In this document: one piece after another, positions 1-11,279 of the stretch | How positions within the stretch are numbered: the first letter of the stretch is position 1 | How the letters are laid out: each line of letters starts with the position of its first letter | Source: Rhipicephalus microplus | Lineage: Eukaryota > Arthropoda > Arachnida > Ixodida > Ixodidae | Direction of reading: 5' to 3' | DNA: 64,000 bases | Assembly (NCBI RefSeq): GCF_043290135.1 | Contig: NC_134710.1 | Location: 135,182,155-135,246,154, forward strand | Made by a program: the position numbers and the translations under genes | The notes under the pieces: generated by a model | What the model was told of the DNA's origin: nothing | Database searches by the model: none | Seen by the model: the letters and a program-made list of their open reading frames with translations, nothing else

Positions 1-1561
1 GGCGAATACCGTCCTTGCTGACGACATGACCGAGAACCTTGATGAATTTGGTGGCGAAACGGCACTTCTTAGTGTTGAGCTGCAGACCCGCACCGGCGAG
101 GCATGTTAGGACGTCATCCAAGCGGCTCAGGTGCTGAGAAAACGTTGATGAAAAGATGATAATGTCATCAAGGTAGCAGAGACACGTCTTCCATTTCAGA
201 CCACGCAGGACGGTGTCGATCATGCGTTCAAACGTCGCGGGCGCATTGCAGAGCCCGAAAGGCATCACGTTAAATTCGTATAGGCCATCCGGGGTTGCAA
301 ATGCCGTTTTTTCTTTGTCGTCATCGTGCATGGGAATTTGCCAATATCCCGAACGCAAATCAAGGCTTGAAAAGTATTCGGCGCCTTGCAGTGAATCAAG
401 GGCGTCGTCGATGCGTGGCATGGGGTATACGTCCTTGCGTGTGATGTTGTTAAGTGCCCGGTAATCAACGCAAAAGCGCACGGAGCCATCTTTTTTCCGT
501 ACCAAAACAACAGGGGATGACCAAGGGCTAGTTGATGGACGTATTATTTCTCGTTGGAGCATGTCAGCGACGTTTTCCTCGATGATTTTTCGCTCAGCGA
601 GAGACACGCGGTACGGGCGGCGATGTACAATAGATGTTCCCTCCGTCTGAATGCGATGCGCTGCAGTGGTAGTTCGGCCCAACGTTGAGGAGCAGGTGTC
701 GAAAGAATCGGCGTGTTTCGTTAATAACGCAAGCAACTGCTGCGCCTGCATAGCTGTTAAGTCATCACTGATAAGAGCTGTGAAGGGAGAGGATGAGGCA
801 GGCTTACTCATAGAACGGTCGTTGGTAGAGGCCGGGTTAAGTGGCGTGACGCTGACAGGCTCAGCATCCACAACACAGGCTACTGCAGTGCCCTCTGGCA
901 GGAGAACTTTCTCTGGCGTTTCATTCGTAGCAATGACGAGCGCGGAGCCATGGTGAAAGCGTACGACACCTGATGCAAGGGCTATGCCTTTTGCGACGCA
1001 AGTCGACGAAGGGGACACCAAGACGTCACCGTGGTCGATGTCCTTAGAGATCAGGGTCACAATTCGTTCTTGGTGTGGCGGTAGTTCGAGATCTTCGCGA
1101 GCGAACAGGCGTAGAGGCTTGTAGACGCCTTCGTCGAACATGGAGTCCGTATTAGTTAGGTGCAGAATCCGTTCACCACAACATATAGCGGCTGAAGAAG
1201 AAGATAGGAAGTCCCACCCTAGAATTAGCTGGTGAGAGCACCGGGTAAGCACAGTGAACTCGATGTAATGCAAAATGTCATCAATAAACACACGAGCAGT
1301 ACAAAGAGCAAAAGGGCGGATAGCGTTCCCCTGGGCTTCGACTAGATTGGGTCCATTATAAGGTGTCATTACTTTCTTCAGGCGTTTGCACAAATCATAC
1401 CTAATCACAGAAACTGTAGCACCGGTGTCCACCAAAGCGTCCACGAGAACTCCTTCCACCATAACAGAAACCATGTTGAACGGGCGTGCTGGAGGAATAT
1501 GAGTCCTACTGTTACATGCAGTTTCTCCTCCGAAAACTGCATCATTTAGTTTTCCGACCGG
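1..1561 (-). CDS. pol: Gypsy A pol: aspartic protease and reverse transcriptase, partial
   Basis: This frame encodes the start of the polyprotein that processes Gag and copies element RNA into DNA. It opens just after a stop at 1562-1564 and stays open to the window edge (about 520 codons). I checked the frame at about ten points. Motifs in order: protease active site LVDTGA near 1413-1437; a second protease motif LILGWDF near 1205-1225; reverse transcriptase finger SSPVVLVRKKDGS near 480-520; palm residues SSLDLRSGYWQI; FGLCNAPATFERM near 230-262; the catalytic YLDD at 164-175. The end matches the Gypsy sequence after YLDD (CRFATKFIKVLGHVVSKDGI). Expression would need a -1 shift from gag, whose frame ends at 1546. 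RNase H and integrase are outside the window. Confidence 0.92.
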
Positions 1562-1645
1562 TTATCAGTAGTAAACGAGGCTGGCCGCAGAGGAGAGGAG
1601 GAGCGACGGAAGGGCGAAGGTGATCGGCGTCGGCTTGAACGGTAA

Positions 1646-1695
1646 AGTGCCAACCACTGGCACGCGTATGCTTGCGCCTACGCGTCAAAAGCGTC
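1646..1695 (+). repeat. Left terminal inverted repeat of the 4.6-kb element
   Basis: 50 bp pairing with 6187-6236. Its outermost part is itself a near-palindrome, GTGCCA-ACCAC-TGGCAC, so each terminus can fold into its own small hairpin as well as pair with the opposite end. Confidence 0.9.
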
Positions 1696-2369
1696 TAGTC
1701 GCGCCTGTGGAGGAAAAGGGCGTGCAACTACTGGCACGCGTCGACCACGTTGACGCCCACGCGTCCAAGGCCGATGCGCAATGTTGCTTGATCTTTTGGC
1801 TTGGAACTGTCCAAGTTCAGCACAGAACGGCACGTTCTCAACTGGAGCGGGAATGTATGTTTCAGAGGATATGAGAACACGTTAACAAGTTGATAGTGCT
1901 TCAACCACCACAGTTTAGACTATTTTAGAGGTAATTGACATTTCAGTGCCCAAAGTAACTACAGCGGTAGCACCAGAAATCAACATCGGTGCGTGTGCCG
2001 CTCCCGCGAATGAACATTCGCGTCTAGCATACTGTACGGCTATCATAGGCGTGTGCAGGGCTCTCCTTAAGGGGGGGGGGGGCAAAAGTTTGTCCCAGTG
2101 CCCCTCCCCAGGGCTGACTTAGCACCCCCTCCCTATTATGTTAATATATGGAATTGACATTGAGCTCCCCCCCCCCTCCTCTCTGCGGTGGATGAGGCGT
2201 GGCTGCCTTCCTGATCAGGTTTACAAACCACCGGGTTTCTAGACCTGCACTACCAAAGTTACTAACAATATCTTGTATATGCTGGTACCTTCAGTATATT
2301 TACACAACATATTTTATATCAGTCAACTTAATAATCACGCCTGCAACTTCATGATCTGAGAGATTTAAG

Positions 2370-4560
2370 TCAGTCATAAGACTACAATTGAGGCCAGAGT
2401 AGCAGGCTTTCGGTTGATGTGTGTGTTCGAAATATCCTCTAATGCAACAAAGCACACCCGGTTCTTATTGACACAAGAGATATTGGTCATAAGATAGGAA
2501 CCAAATACTGCGTAGAATGCCTTCGGGCATTTTCCATAGCTGAAATGTGCTCTAATGCAACTAACTGTGCCTGACACTTCATGATGTGACAGATATTGGT
2601 CAGAATATTTCAACTGAACCTTGCACTGGAAGACTTCTGGACGTTGTCTTTAGTCAAAGTATTCTCTAAAACGACAGACGACACCCAACTGTTCATGAAG
2701 TGACAGATATCGGTCATAATATTAGAACTGAAACCTCAATACAAGACTTCTGGACGTTGTCTTTAGTCAAAGTATTCTCTAGAACGACAGATGACACCCA
2801 ACTGTTCATGAAGTGACAGATATCGGTCATAATATTAGAACTGAAACCTCAATACAAGACTTCTGAACGTTGTCTTTAGTCAAAGTATTCTCTAGAACGA
2901 CAGACGACACCCAACTGTTCATGAAGTGACAGATATCGGTCATAATATTAGAACTGAAAGCTCAATACAAGACTTCTGGACGTTGTCTTTAGTCAAAGTA
3001 TTCTCTAGAACGACAGACGACACCCAACTGTTCATGAAGTGACAGATATCGGTCATAATATTAGAATTGAAACCTTAATACAAGACTTCTAGACGTTGTC
3101 TTTAGTCAAAGTATTCTCTAAAACGACAAACGACACCCAATTGTTCATGAAGTCACAGATATCGGTCATAATTATAGAACTGAAACCTGTAAGGAAGACT
3201 TCTGAATGTTATCTTTAGTCAAAGTATTCTCTAAAACGACAAACGACACCGAACTGTTCATGAAGTCACAGATATCAGTCATAATATTGGAACGGAACCC
3301 TGTATGGAAGACTTCTGGACGTTCTCTTTAGTCAAATTATTCTCTAAAATGACAAACCGCACCCAACTGTTCATAAAGTCAATGTTATCAGTCATAATAT
3401 TGGAAGTGAACCCTGTATAGAAGGCTTTTGAACGTTGTCTGCAGCCGAAATGGCCTGCAGCCAAAATGAACGTTGTCTGCAGCCGAAACAACGCACACCG
3501 TACTCTTCATGATGTGACGAATTTAGGTCATGAGGCTGTAATTGTGCCCTGTTCAGAGGGCTTTGAATGATAAGCGTATTGGAAATATCCTGTCATGCAA
3601 GAAACCGCATCTGGCTCTTAATGATACAACAGATACTGTCATAAGAATGGAACCAAGCACTACGTAGAATGCCTCTGGGCATTTTTTGTAGTCAAAATAT
3701 GCTCTAATGCAACTAACTGTACTTGAAGTTTTCATAATAAGACAGATATTGGCCATAGGGCTGCAACTGAACCTTGTAGGAAAGACTTCTGGATGTTGTC
3801 TGTAGTTAAAGTATTCTCTAAAACGACAAACCGCGTCTAACTCTTCATGAAGTCACAGATATCAGTCATAATACTGGAACTGAACCCTGCATGGAAAGCA
3901 GCCAAAATGTTCTCCAATGCAATAAATATACCCGACACATCACGATGCAACAGATATTAGCGACTAGATTGGAACCGAGCACAGCGTTGAACACTTTCGG
4001 ATGGTATATTTATTTATTTTCAAATACAGCTGCTCACTGTGAGGCTACTGCAAAAGTGGCATACATATATACAAAATGAAAGAATATAAACAGTAATATC
4101 ACATTAAGTGTGCCAAGGTAAACAAATATCACTACCCTTGAGTGCACCCCTGTAATAAATGAGAGAAATAGGACATTATTATAATACAAGTGCCTCCAAA
4201 AAGTCAGACACACTGGGATTAGGAATCAAACCAAGTAGATCAATCCAGTGTTTGATAACTTTATTTGAACGTGTTAGAGAACTCTACAAATGACTTCTAA
4301 GCTGGGTGGTGATTGCGGATCAGTGCTGTGTTGAAGACTTCAGCACTTTGCTGGTAGTTTAAATATCCTTTAACATCTACAAAATGCATCTGACACTTCT
4401 TGATGAGACAGACATTGGTTTTGAGATTACAGCCAAGCACTGTGGCTTTAGCATGTCATTAATTGTCAAAATACACTATAATGCAATAAAGCATGCCAAA
4501 AATTTTTGATGGGACAGATACTGATCAAAGGATTGCACCAGAGCACCGTACAGAAGTTTT
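2370..4560 (+). repeat. 113-bp tandem repeat array (satellite cargo)
   Basis: The landmark gacttctgg/gacttct recurs at 2632, 2745, 2858, 2971, 3084, 3197 and 3310, exactly 113 bp apart. The five copies from about 2640 to 3080 are nearly identical. More diverged units extend leftwards (landmark ctaatgcaac at 2439 and 2552) and rightwards to about 3.9 kb, with degraded units again near 4320-4560. Unrelated AT-rich sequence with a short TTTATT run interrupts it at about 3990-4310. Short open frames across the array are a by-product of the repeat and show no protein signature. Confidence 0.9.
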
Positions 4561-6186
4561 GGCAAGTTTTCCAACAGAACTACACAGAATATGCTTAAGT
4601 GAATGCGTATATATAATCCAAGTTAATGCATATACTAAAAAACCGAACAGAAATGAAGGACTCCTTGGAAACACATACAAATATTCAATGTTCAGAACCA
4701 TCGAATATATTGAGCTCATTACAGTCTGGAGGCACAGATAAATACAAGCACAGCTCTGAAAGGACTCATAAGTCCCATGAGGTACTTTTTGCATTTCTTC
4801 TACACAAAGTGCAGTACCATACTAGTGTACCTTCATTCATTCTGTGCATACATGTGGTGATCTTCTCTTCCCACAATCGTGTCATCGAACAGCTGATTTC
4901 AAATCAGGTGCTTCTCACAAGGTTTTCAGTTATCTGTCCAGCTGTAAACAGATCGCGCGTTATGTTATAGTAAACTGTAAAATGACGGAGAAGCGCCATT
5001 GTATGCCTATAGCTATGAGTATCAGAATGAACTACAAATTAAGAATGTGTGTGTTAGAATGCCTCCAAACAATGTATGTGCTACTGAGCGTAGCACAGAA
5101 GCAGAAGAAGCGAGAAGTGAAATAGCAGGCAATACCAGCAGCACTTAATCATGCAACTTTCTTTTTCGATCACCACGGCGACGCACGCTCGAGTTTCTGT
5201 CTTGTACGTGAATGGAAATGAGACCGCTGACAGCCCAGTGTGTCAGCGTCGCTGGTACCCGACACGAAGTTGCATCTCACTGCTACCAACCAGCGCACGC
5301 TTATGATTAGCTTGGCAACACACAAAAACGATTAGCACCGAAGCCAACGAATGTTTCCGCGTCATACAATTCGCGAATACACTTATATAAGTACGTACGT
5401 TTTCACATCACGGAAATGTGTTGGCTAGTGCGAGGTTCGCTTTCAGCGATGATGAATATTGATGTTGAAAACAAACACAAACACAGTGCAGATAAAAACT
5501 CCTCCGCATGACCTACGCGATATTTCGGTCGTCATATATGGTGGCTATGTTGCGACGGAAACTACCGTAGAGTTTTTTTCAGCCGATGTGCCTCGCATGT
5601 GCTGGTTCATACGAACTAGATGGTAGAGGCCTGCGCTGGATGCAGATGACACCGATCTGAATTGCCTCCGCGGTAGGCGAGGGCTCACGCTCAAACCTTC
5701 GAACCTCCGAAGTATGTTCGCACTCGTTTTTAGCACAGAAAGTCACAGATGAAAGCACAAGAACACCGACATGCTCCTTTCGCTCGGCCGACGATCGCAC
5801 AGGGGTCCGGCGCTAGCATAGCCGGCCGGCATTCGCTGGATTTGTCGGCGTCGCTCGAACTCGGCACGAAACCGCGTCACGCTGGTAGCACTCGCAGTCG
5901 TTCGTCGTTTCGTTGTCGTTCTAGATTACGAAGCGGTCATTCAGGAACGTTAGGAGTAGTTTTCATGCTTGCTTTCAGCACTCGGCTGTGCCTTCGAAGC
6001 GGCGGCCATTAGGCACAGCATTCGGAGTCATCGCGGCCTCTGGTTGGTTGGCGCGCGGCCTCTGGTTGGTTGGCGCCGCTGTACGCGTGGTGACGTAGCG
6101 TACGCGAGGCGAAATATCAAGCCCGGCTTGATCCCTCGCGCCTGCTCGCGTATTCCCCTCCGAAGCCGACGCCGAGAGGCGCATTT

Positions 6187-6236
6187 GACGCTTTTGACGC
6201 GTAGGCGCGAGCGAACGCGTGCCAGTGGTTGGCACT
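6187..6236 (-). repeat. Right terminal inverted repeat of the 4.6-kb element
   Basis: Minus-strand copy of the left end, with three substitutions in the middle of the 50 bp. The outer 22 bp and the inner 22 bp are identical between the two ends. Confidence 0.9.
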
Positions 6237-7444
6237 TAAGTGTTCCGCGTCTCAGTCGACGCGGGCGGAGATGGAGACCGCTGCTGTCCAGATGAATAAC
6301 GCCGAGCGTAAGAATCCCCTCTGGAAAAGTCCCGTTCACGCATGTCGTACCCGCGACGCTCGTCCTGCTGGCGCTTGCGGCAGAAGCGCGATATATGGCC
6401 ACGATATCCACAGTAAAAGCATGTTGGGCGAGACGGGCGCCAAGGCGGGTAGTAGAGGGCGTTCGGCACACCGGGAGATAGCGCACTCAAGTGGACTGAC
6501 GGAGGGTCGGGTGGGATTGGCCGGAAGTGGGCCGGTGGTGCAGCAGCAACCGGCGTGAATGATGGCAGCGGTGAAGTAGAGTTTACGTTGCGAGGAGGCG
6601 CGGCCGCAACTTGCGCGTACGTTGGAGAGCTAGACGGAGGTGGCTGGACGTAGGCTGGACCGGTGAATGATGTTAGTTCCTCCCTTACGATGTCACGGAG
6701 GGCCATGCTTGAAGGCTGTTTGACAGATGGAGAAGGTTGTGAGATGCCCATTGATTGAAGTTCTTCTCGTATGATCTCCCGTATCATGTCACGCAGGTCC
6801 CGGTCTGCGGTACGGTGTTCACTATTGCCCGACTGAAGGCGAACAGAATCAAGTTCGTCGAGACGCTGACACGTAGAGACGACGTCCGTGACAGTAGAAG
6901 GATTCTGGGCAACAAGGGCATTGTAGGCAATGCTTCCGATGCCCTTCAGGATGTGGCGCAGTTTGTCTGACTCGGACATCGAAGAATTGACGCGCCGGCA
7001 AAGCGCAAGGACATCCTCGATATAAGATGTGTATGACTCGCCGGGATGTTGTTGGCGAGTATCTAGGGCCCTCCTCGCTAGAGCGGATCGAACGGCTGGC
7101 GTGCCGAATACTTGGCGAAGCTGCTGCTTGAAGGCAGGCCAGTCGGTGAGGTCGATCTCATGGTTCAAGAACCATGTCTTGGCAACGCCCGTGAGATAAA
7201 GTGATACTCGGCGGAGCTTGTTAGAGTCGTCCCAGTGATTAGTTGCGCTTACCCGCTCGTAGTTATCGAGCCAGTCCTCCACATCTTCGCCGCGGAGACC
7301 AGCGAAGATCGGAGGGTCACGCTGGTGGTTTACGATGTAAAGAGGAGGGGCTTGCGGCGCAGTGACGGCTTGCGGCGCAGAGACGGGAGCCGAAAGGGCA
7401 TCCACCCATTCACTCTGAGACATGTTGGCGGACTGAGGGTCCAA
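6236..7444 (-). CDS. gag: Gypsy A gag (capsid/nucleocapsid), C-terminus cut by TIR insertion
   Basis: The frame has 402 codons and starts at MDPQSANMSQSEWVDALSAP. It encodes the structural protein that packages element RNA. Residues about 55-190 are the Gypsy retrotransposon gag domain (GEDVEDWLDNYERVS, LYLTGVAKTWF, FKQQLRQVFG, YIEDVLALCRRV). A proline-rich stretch follows. Near residue 343 there is one zinc knuckle, CFYCGYRGHISRFC, fitting C-X2-C-X4-H-X4-C, and the C-terminus is Arg/Ser-rich. The present stop (6236-6238) is created by the inserted TIR element. Across the empty site the frame continues for about 33 codons at 1642-1546. The leader between LTR and ATG is about 80 bp. No internal stops are seen. 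Confidence 0.92.
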   Translation of the reverse strand: MDPQSANMSQSEWVDALSAPVSAPQAVTAPQAPPLYIVNHQRDPPIFAGLRGEDVEDWLDNYERVSATNHWDDSNKLRRVSLYLTGVAKTWFLNHEIDLTDWPAFKQQLRQVFGTPAVRSALARRALDTRQQHPGESYTSYIEDVLALCRRVNSSMSESDKLRHILKGIGSIAYNALVAQNPSTVTDVVSTCQRLDELDSVRLQSGNSEHRTADRDLRDMIREIIREELQSMGISQPSPSVKQPSSMALRDIVREELTSFTGPAYVQPPPSSSPTYAQVAAAPPRNVNSTSPLPSFTPVAAAPPAHFRPIPPDPPSVHLSALSPGVPNALYYPPWRPSRPTCFYCGYRGHISRFCRKRQQDERRGYDMRERDFSRGDSYARRYSSGQQRSPSPPASTETRNT

Positions 7445-7523
7445 GCGGCGGCCTGAACGGAGCTCCAGCGAGTAGGCGTTGTAAGTAGAGGTACTGGGAA
7501 CGTCAATCCACCTCCACCACGTA

Positions 7524-7636
7524 TGACGACTCGGTTGTAGCGAGGTTTATTGGCCGTGAACTCGGGAACGAACAAGCACAACGGACCCGACAAAGAAGCG
7601 CTCGTGCCAAGCCGATGATGATTGTCAGCCAGAACA
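7524..7636 (-). repeat. Putative 5' LTR of Gypsy A (113 bp)
   Basis: On the minus strand this starts TGTTCTGGCTG and ends GAGTCGTCA, the usual TG...CA ends, with an AATAAA signal near 7547-7552. Just downstream is GTGGTGGAGGTGG, close to the TTGGTGGAGGTGG that follows the 5' LTR of Gypsy C at 52602, so a primer-binding site is likely there. The 3' LTR is outside the window, so the upper boundary is inferred only from TG and from the similarly short LTRs of B and C. Confidence 0.55.
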
Positions 7637-7690
7637 TATGATGATGATTGACTGCTGTTCAGATGAGGATGAAGCGCATAATAGATGCCT

Positions 7691-7792
<102 letters not shown>

Positions 7793-10393
7793 GAAAACTC
7801 AAGAAAAAAAAATCCTGAAACAGACTCCGCGAAGGGCACCTCGGTGAATGTTCACACGGAAAGCTATTTATATCTACCACTTACCGCTGTTGGCGGGCAT
7901 CTCGGCGGGGGTAGGGTGAGGGGGCTATCGTGTTTTCAGCATTATCAGCAAGGTGCTGCATAAAGCGCGCGGCGGCTCTCATTTTTCACGCGTACTTTGG
8001 CCCGCGGAAAGGAGGGGAGTGGAGTGGACGATCTCTCGTGCGCCCTTATTTCCCGGAGGGGAGGATGATACACCTTGGCTGGCGTTGCGCTTGCACTGGA
8101 ACGACTTTGCTGGAGTCACAGGGTGCACAAAGGTCACTTGAATCGTTGCACAGACTCCGTTTGCGAAACGGGCGTGCTTTTCAGACACAGCAAAGTAACA
8201 AATGAGACGCTTATTTGCATTCATCTGTACCAGTGAGTACGTTTCGTGCGTCATTTGTGCGTGAGAAACGCAGGGCACGTTTCGATCTGCTTGCCATTCT
8301 GTGCGTGATCTTCCAATTTGTTGCTATCGCGTTCATTGCTTCGCTTTTGTGGCCAAGCTGTTGCTTTTCTTGTTAAGCCTATACTCTGTGCTCACTTTCG
8401 AATGTGCACACGCTTGGACACGTTGTGCGCCAGAATAAGGCGCTCAGACTGTGCACTTGTTAGGCGAAAATGGTGTAAGCTAATCGCGCCTGGAGCAAGG
8501 CATCACTTATAGGTACTTATATCATCATTTGATAACTTACGGTGCTTAAAGAAAGGCCGCTTGGGTAGGTGCATGAAACTTCGGTTCTATTCAAGTGGGG
8601 TCCACTTTTTGGTATATTTTCCGACGAATATTATTACTTGAAAGAGCGAAATTGACGAGGACAGGAACGGACACAGAAACACAGGACAGTGGTTCTTCGT
8701 TCCTTCCTTCCTCGTCAATTTCGCGCATCCAAGTTTCAGGATTATGAACTAACTAGCCAAGAAACGCATTTCTTTAAGCTATATTTCAGACAAATGTTTT
8801 CCGTTTGAGCAAAAGAACTAAATACACAACAATCTGACAACCTCTAAGGTAATGCTGCGCACCTGAGGATTTCAGCGTTGGTAATGGCAATAGCGAATAA
8901 GTTTAAAGAAAACCACACTTCGACACTTCATTTGCCAGGGTTTTTTTTTTGTTTTAATGACTGATGCCTTGTGCTATTGCGCCTTCGCTTTCCCAGCACA
9001 TGTTTCGCATCATATGCTGACATGAATTACTGGTTTATTTGCTTAGAATAACCATCCTACACTCATGAACCATTAAAATACGAGCAAGTCCAAGCGGACT
9101 CAAACACGTTTTATGAGCGAAGCTCCTTAGGCTCTCACAATGTCCGACCATTTTCGTCGAGGCTCGCCACCGTCACTAGTCGAAGTGCTGGAGCAAAACA
9201 TCTGTGCGTAGTAACGTCTACAGAGCGTACATAGTGCGCATATGGTTTCGAAGTAAAAATTAGTTATATAATTTTCATTCCGTCAATGGAGCTGCGTTCT
9301 ATTATCAACAATCACTTCGTGGGTCTATAGATTTTTTTATTGGTATGCCTAATATCACATGCTTTTTTTTTCACGCTTTGAGCCTGACCCAAACAATCTC
9401 TTGTAAACGGTTAATTTCTGCTGTGACATTATGCTGTCCCGTTATTACTTGAGAATACTGTTCCACTTCGCAATGTATTCTTGTTTCGTTTGTCCAGGAG
9501 TATAACTTAAGCAGCCTATAGTACAGAATTTCTACAGTGTCTAGAACAGGCGCTTCACGCTGTATCATTCAAATATATTAGATTGATTGATGGCGAAGGT
9601 ATGACATCAATATCCCAAGTTTTTGAAACACCTACTACATCTTACGAAGGGGACGCCCGAACGTTCTTGCTTCCACCATATTTACTCAATTCCTACGCAC
9701 ATCGTTTTCCGGGAAACACAGATGCGTAAGACTTGGTTACAAACCGAAACTTCCCCATCGCTACCCATCGTCATCGCCATTACGTAGTGTGACCGATCAT
9801 TTGTCACTGGTGATCATTGTAGCACGTTTTTTAGACGCTTTCTGCGTCACTGAAGGCATTTTTAACCGGTATCGTACTTTCAATGTGCGTTGTGCGATCT
9901 CCCCGCCATCTCGTCTAGGTGTAGATGCAGCAGCCACGAAGACGCGATGTGTCTGCCACGAGAAGACCTTTAATAGTAAAGCTATTGTGTATGCGGAAAA
10001 AAACAAAAATGGGAGTGAACCCCGTCATTTTGACGCATCGGAGACTGGAGTTGGCCACAAGCGAAAACCGAAAACAGTCGATCTTCTAGAGCAAGTCTTC
10101 AGGCAAAGGCCGCCCTGTTCTGCAACCAGGTACATTTCCAGATCTTGAAGGTGAGCTGGCGAACGAAAATGTTTGCCCAATTGGTTGGTTCGTGGAAAAC
10201 GCATGCACATTAGAAGCGGGGCGTACAGATCCTTTCACTTCCTTTCCTTCACCCTATAGAATAATGGGTTTGAGTTAAAATCACGGCTTGCGGTTTTTTA
10301 TTTTTCCGTCATGTAAATTGCGTGCGCGCTAGAATCGGGCAAATGCGCTAAATATTGTGGTCAGAGATATAATACATGTATAACTGCATTACA
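7793..10393. other. No gene recognised
   Basis: Mixed-composition sequence without a convincing coding frame on either strand. An imperfect hairpin lies at about 8645-8727 (gaaattgacgagg / cctcgtcaatttc). Near 9110-9140 there is the phrase atgagcgaagctcctta, which I remember as part of a dispersed tick repeat, but its limits cannot be set here. Confidence 0.5.
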
Positions 10394-10445
10394 AGGTAGT
10401 TGTTGCAAGTTTTCTACACAAGTAGAAAACTTGCAACAACTACCT
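10394..10445. repeat. Perfect 24-bp palindrome with 4-nt loop
   Basis: Arm 10394-10417 (aggtagttgttgcaagtttt...) is the exact reverse complement of 10422-10445, separated by acaa. No substitutions. Neither a TIR element nor a terminator context is evident; a recent templated (fold-back) duplication is the simplest reading. Confidence 0.95.
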
Positions 10446-10969
10446 CAGCAAGTCGGCAAGATAAAAATATTGCCGAGAAATTGGAAGCACGCAGTGATCT
10501 GGCTTCTTTCATGCGCTATTAAGGGCCTGTGGTGTTCTTACATGCTGCCTGTTTGTGCTGATGTTATGCATGCCAACTGCGCCATTAGGACGCTTAGCAC
10601 AACACCGGGTGTCAACAAGAGGGTTGTTCTTACTACATTTTGATCAGTTGTTTTGCAGAGTAAAGAGAAGCCGCCGTTGTCATTCTCCACGGCCAAGTGC
10701 AGTTACAAAAGGGTTATGTAAATGAACCATGAGAGTAGCTGACAGGACTCAAAGAATAAACAAGAGGAAAAAGAGACAAGCTATCAAAATTTGAAATACA
10801 CGTACAGGTGCGTCAACCTAAGGGACAAGGAAAAAGAAACTTGAAATATTTTGTAACACGCATAGCTGATTCAGTGTAGAAGATTATATATACGTGTATG
10901 TATTTTTCTAACATATTATCTGTACCACCCCCCTTACATAATGCCCCTCGAGGGCTCCGTGAAGTACTG

Positions 10970-10971
<2 letters not shown>
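10446..10971. other. No gene recognised
   Basis: AT-rich filler between the palindrome and the TA array; no coding or repeat signature that I can support. Confidence 0.5.

Positions 10972-11043
<72 letters not shown>
10972..11043. repeat. (TA)n microsatellite, left part of target site
   Basis: About 72 bp of TA repeats ending exactly where the 105-bp LTR of the gag-only element begins. The matching right part is at 13206-13297. Confidence 0.95.
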
Positions 11044-11047
<4 letters not shown>

Positions 11048-11148
11048 GTATGAAGCGATGGTTGGTAGAAGCAGAGAAGGAAGAAGTGAGCTTATGGAAT
11101 AAACATGGCGTATGAGCCAGGCCACGTCTCCCATTCATCATAGCGTCA
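11044..11148 (+). repeat. 5' LTR of the gag-only element (105 bp)
   Basis: Begins TGAGGTATGAAG and ends CATAGCGTCA; carries an AATAAA signal at 11099-11104. Unusually short for a Ty3/Gypsy LTR. Confidence 0.9.
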
Positions 11149-11279
11149 CACGAGTCGACAGGATGAAGACCTGGCGGCCACTTCATCAACCGGCCACCAT
11201 CTTCGAACGTCTCAGCAAGACGCAGTGACCGAACGTGCACCACAAAAGTACATCCCAACTCTACACCAAGACCAGCATC

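Larger units (their letters stand above)
1646..6236. mobile_element. 4,591-bp non-autonomous TIR DNA transposon, TAA target duplication
   Basis: The ends are inverted copies: 1646-1695 reads AGTGCCAACCACTGGCACGC onward, and 6236-6187 reads the same on the other strand, with 3 mismatches in 50 bp. TAA flanks both sides (1643-1645 and 6237-6239), and the host gag frame is restored when the insert and one TAA are removed. A TAA/TTA duplication is typical of the PIF/Harbinger superfamily; the assignment is inferred from that alone. No transposase is recognised inside. Contents: a G-rich 1.7-2.2 kb segment, a 113-bp satellite array (2370-4560), AT-rich sequence (4.6-5.5 kb) and a CpG-rich 5.55-6.24 kb segment with a 22-bp unit duplicated near 6040-6080. 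Confidence 0.88.
1..7636 (-). mobile_element. Ty3/Gypsy LTR retrotransposon A, 5' part, split by a TIR element
   Basis: Reading on the minus strand: 5' LTR at 7524-7636, gag at 7444-6236, then a foreign 4,591-bp insertion (6236-1646), then protease and reverse transcriptase at 1561-1, leaving the window. Removing the insertion and one copy of its TAA duplication lets the gag frame continue to a stop at 1546-1548, overlapping the pol frame. RNase H, integrase and the 3' LTR lie beyond the window start. Both reading frames are free of stops where I checked, so this copy is young compared with the Gypsy elements at 45-60 kb. Confidence 0.9.

Noticed and set aside
4493..5125. Overlapping short frames on both strands
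   Set aside because: No protein signature and inside a non-coding transposon.
6028..6486. A 152-codon minus-strand frame overlapping gag
   Set aside because: It reads a different frame of gag across the TIR junction; Arg-rich because of GC-rich DNA.
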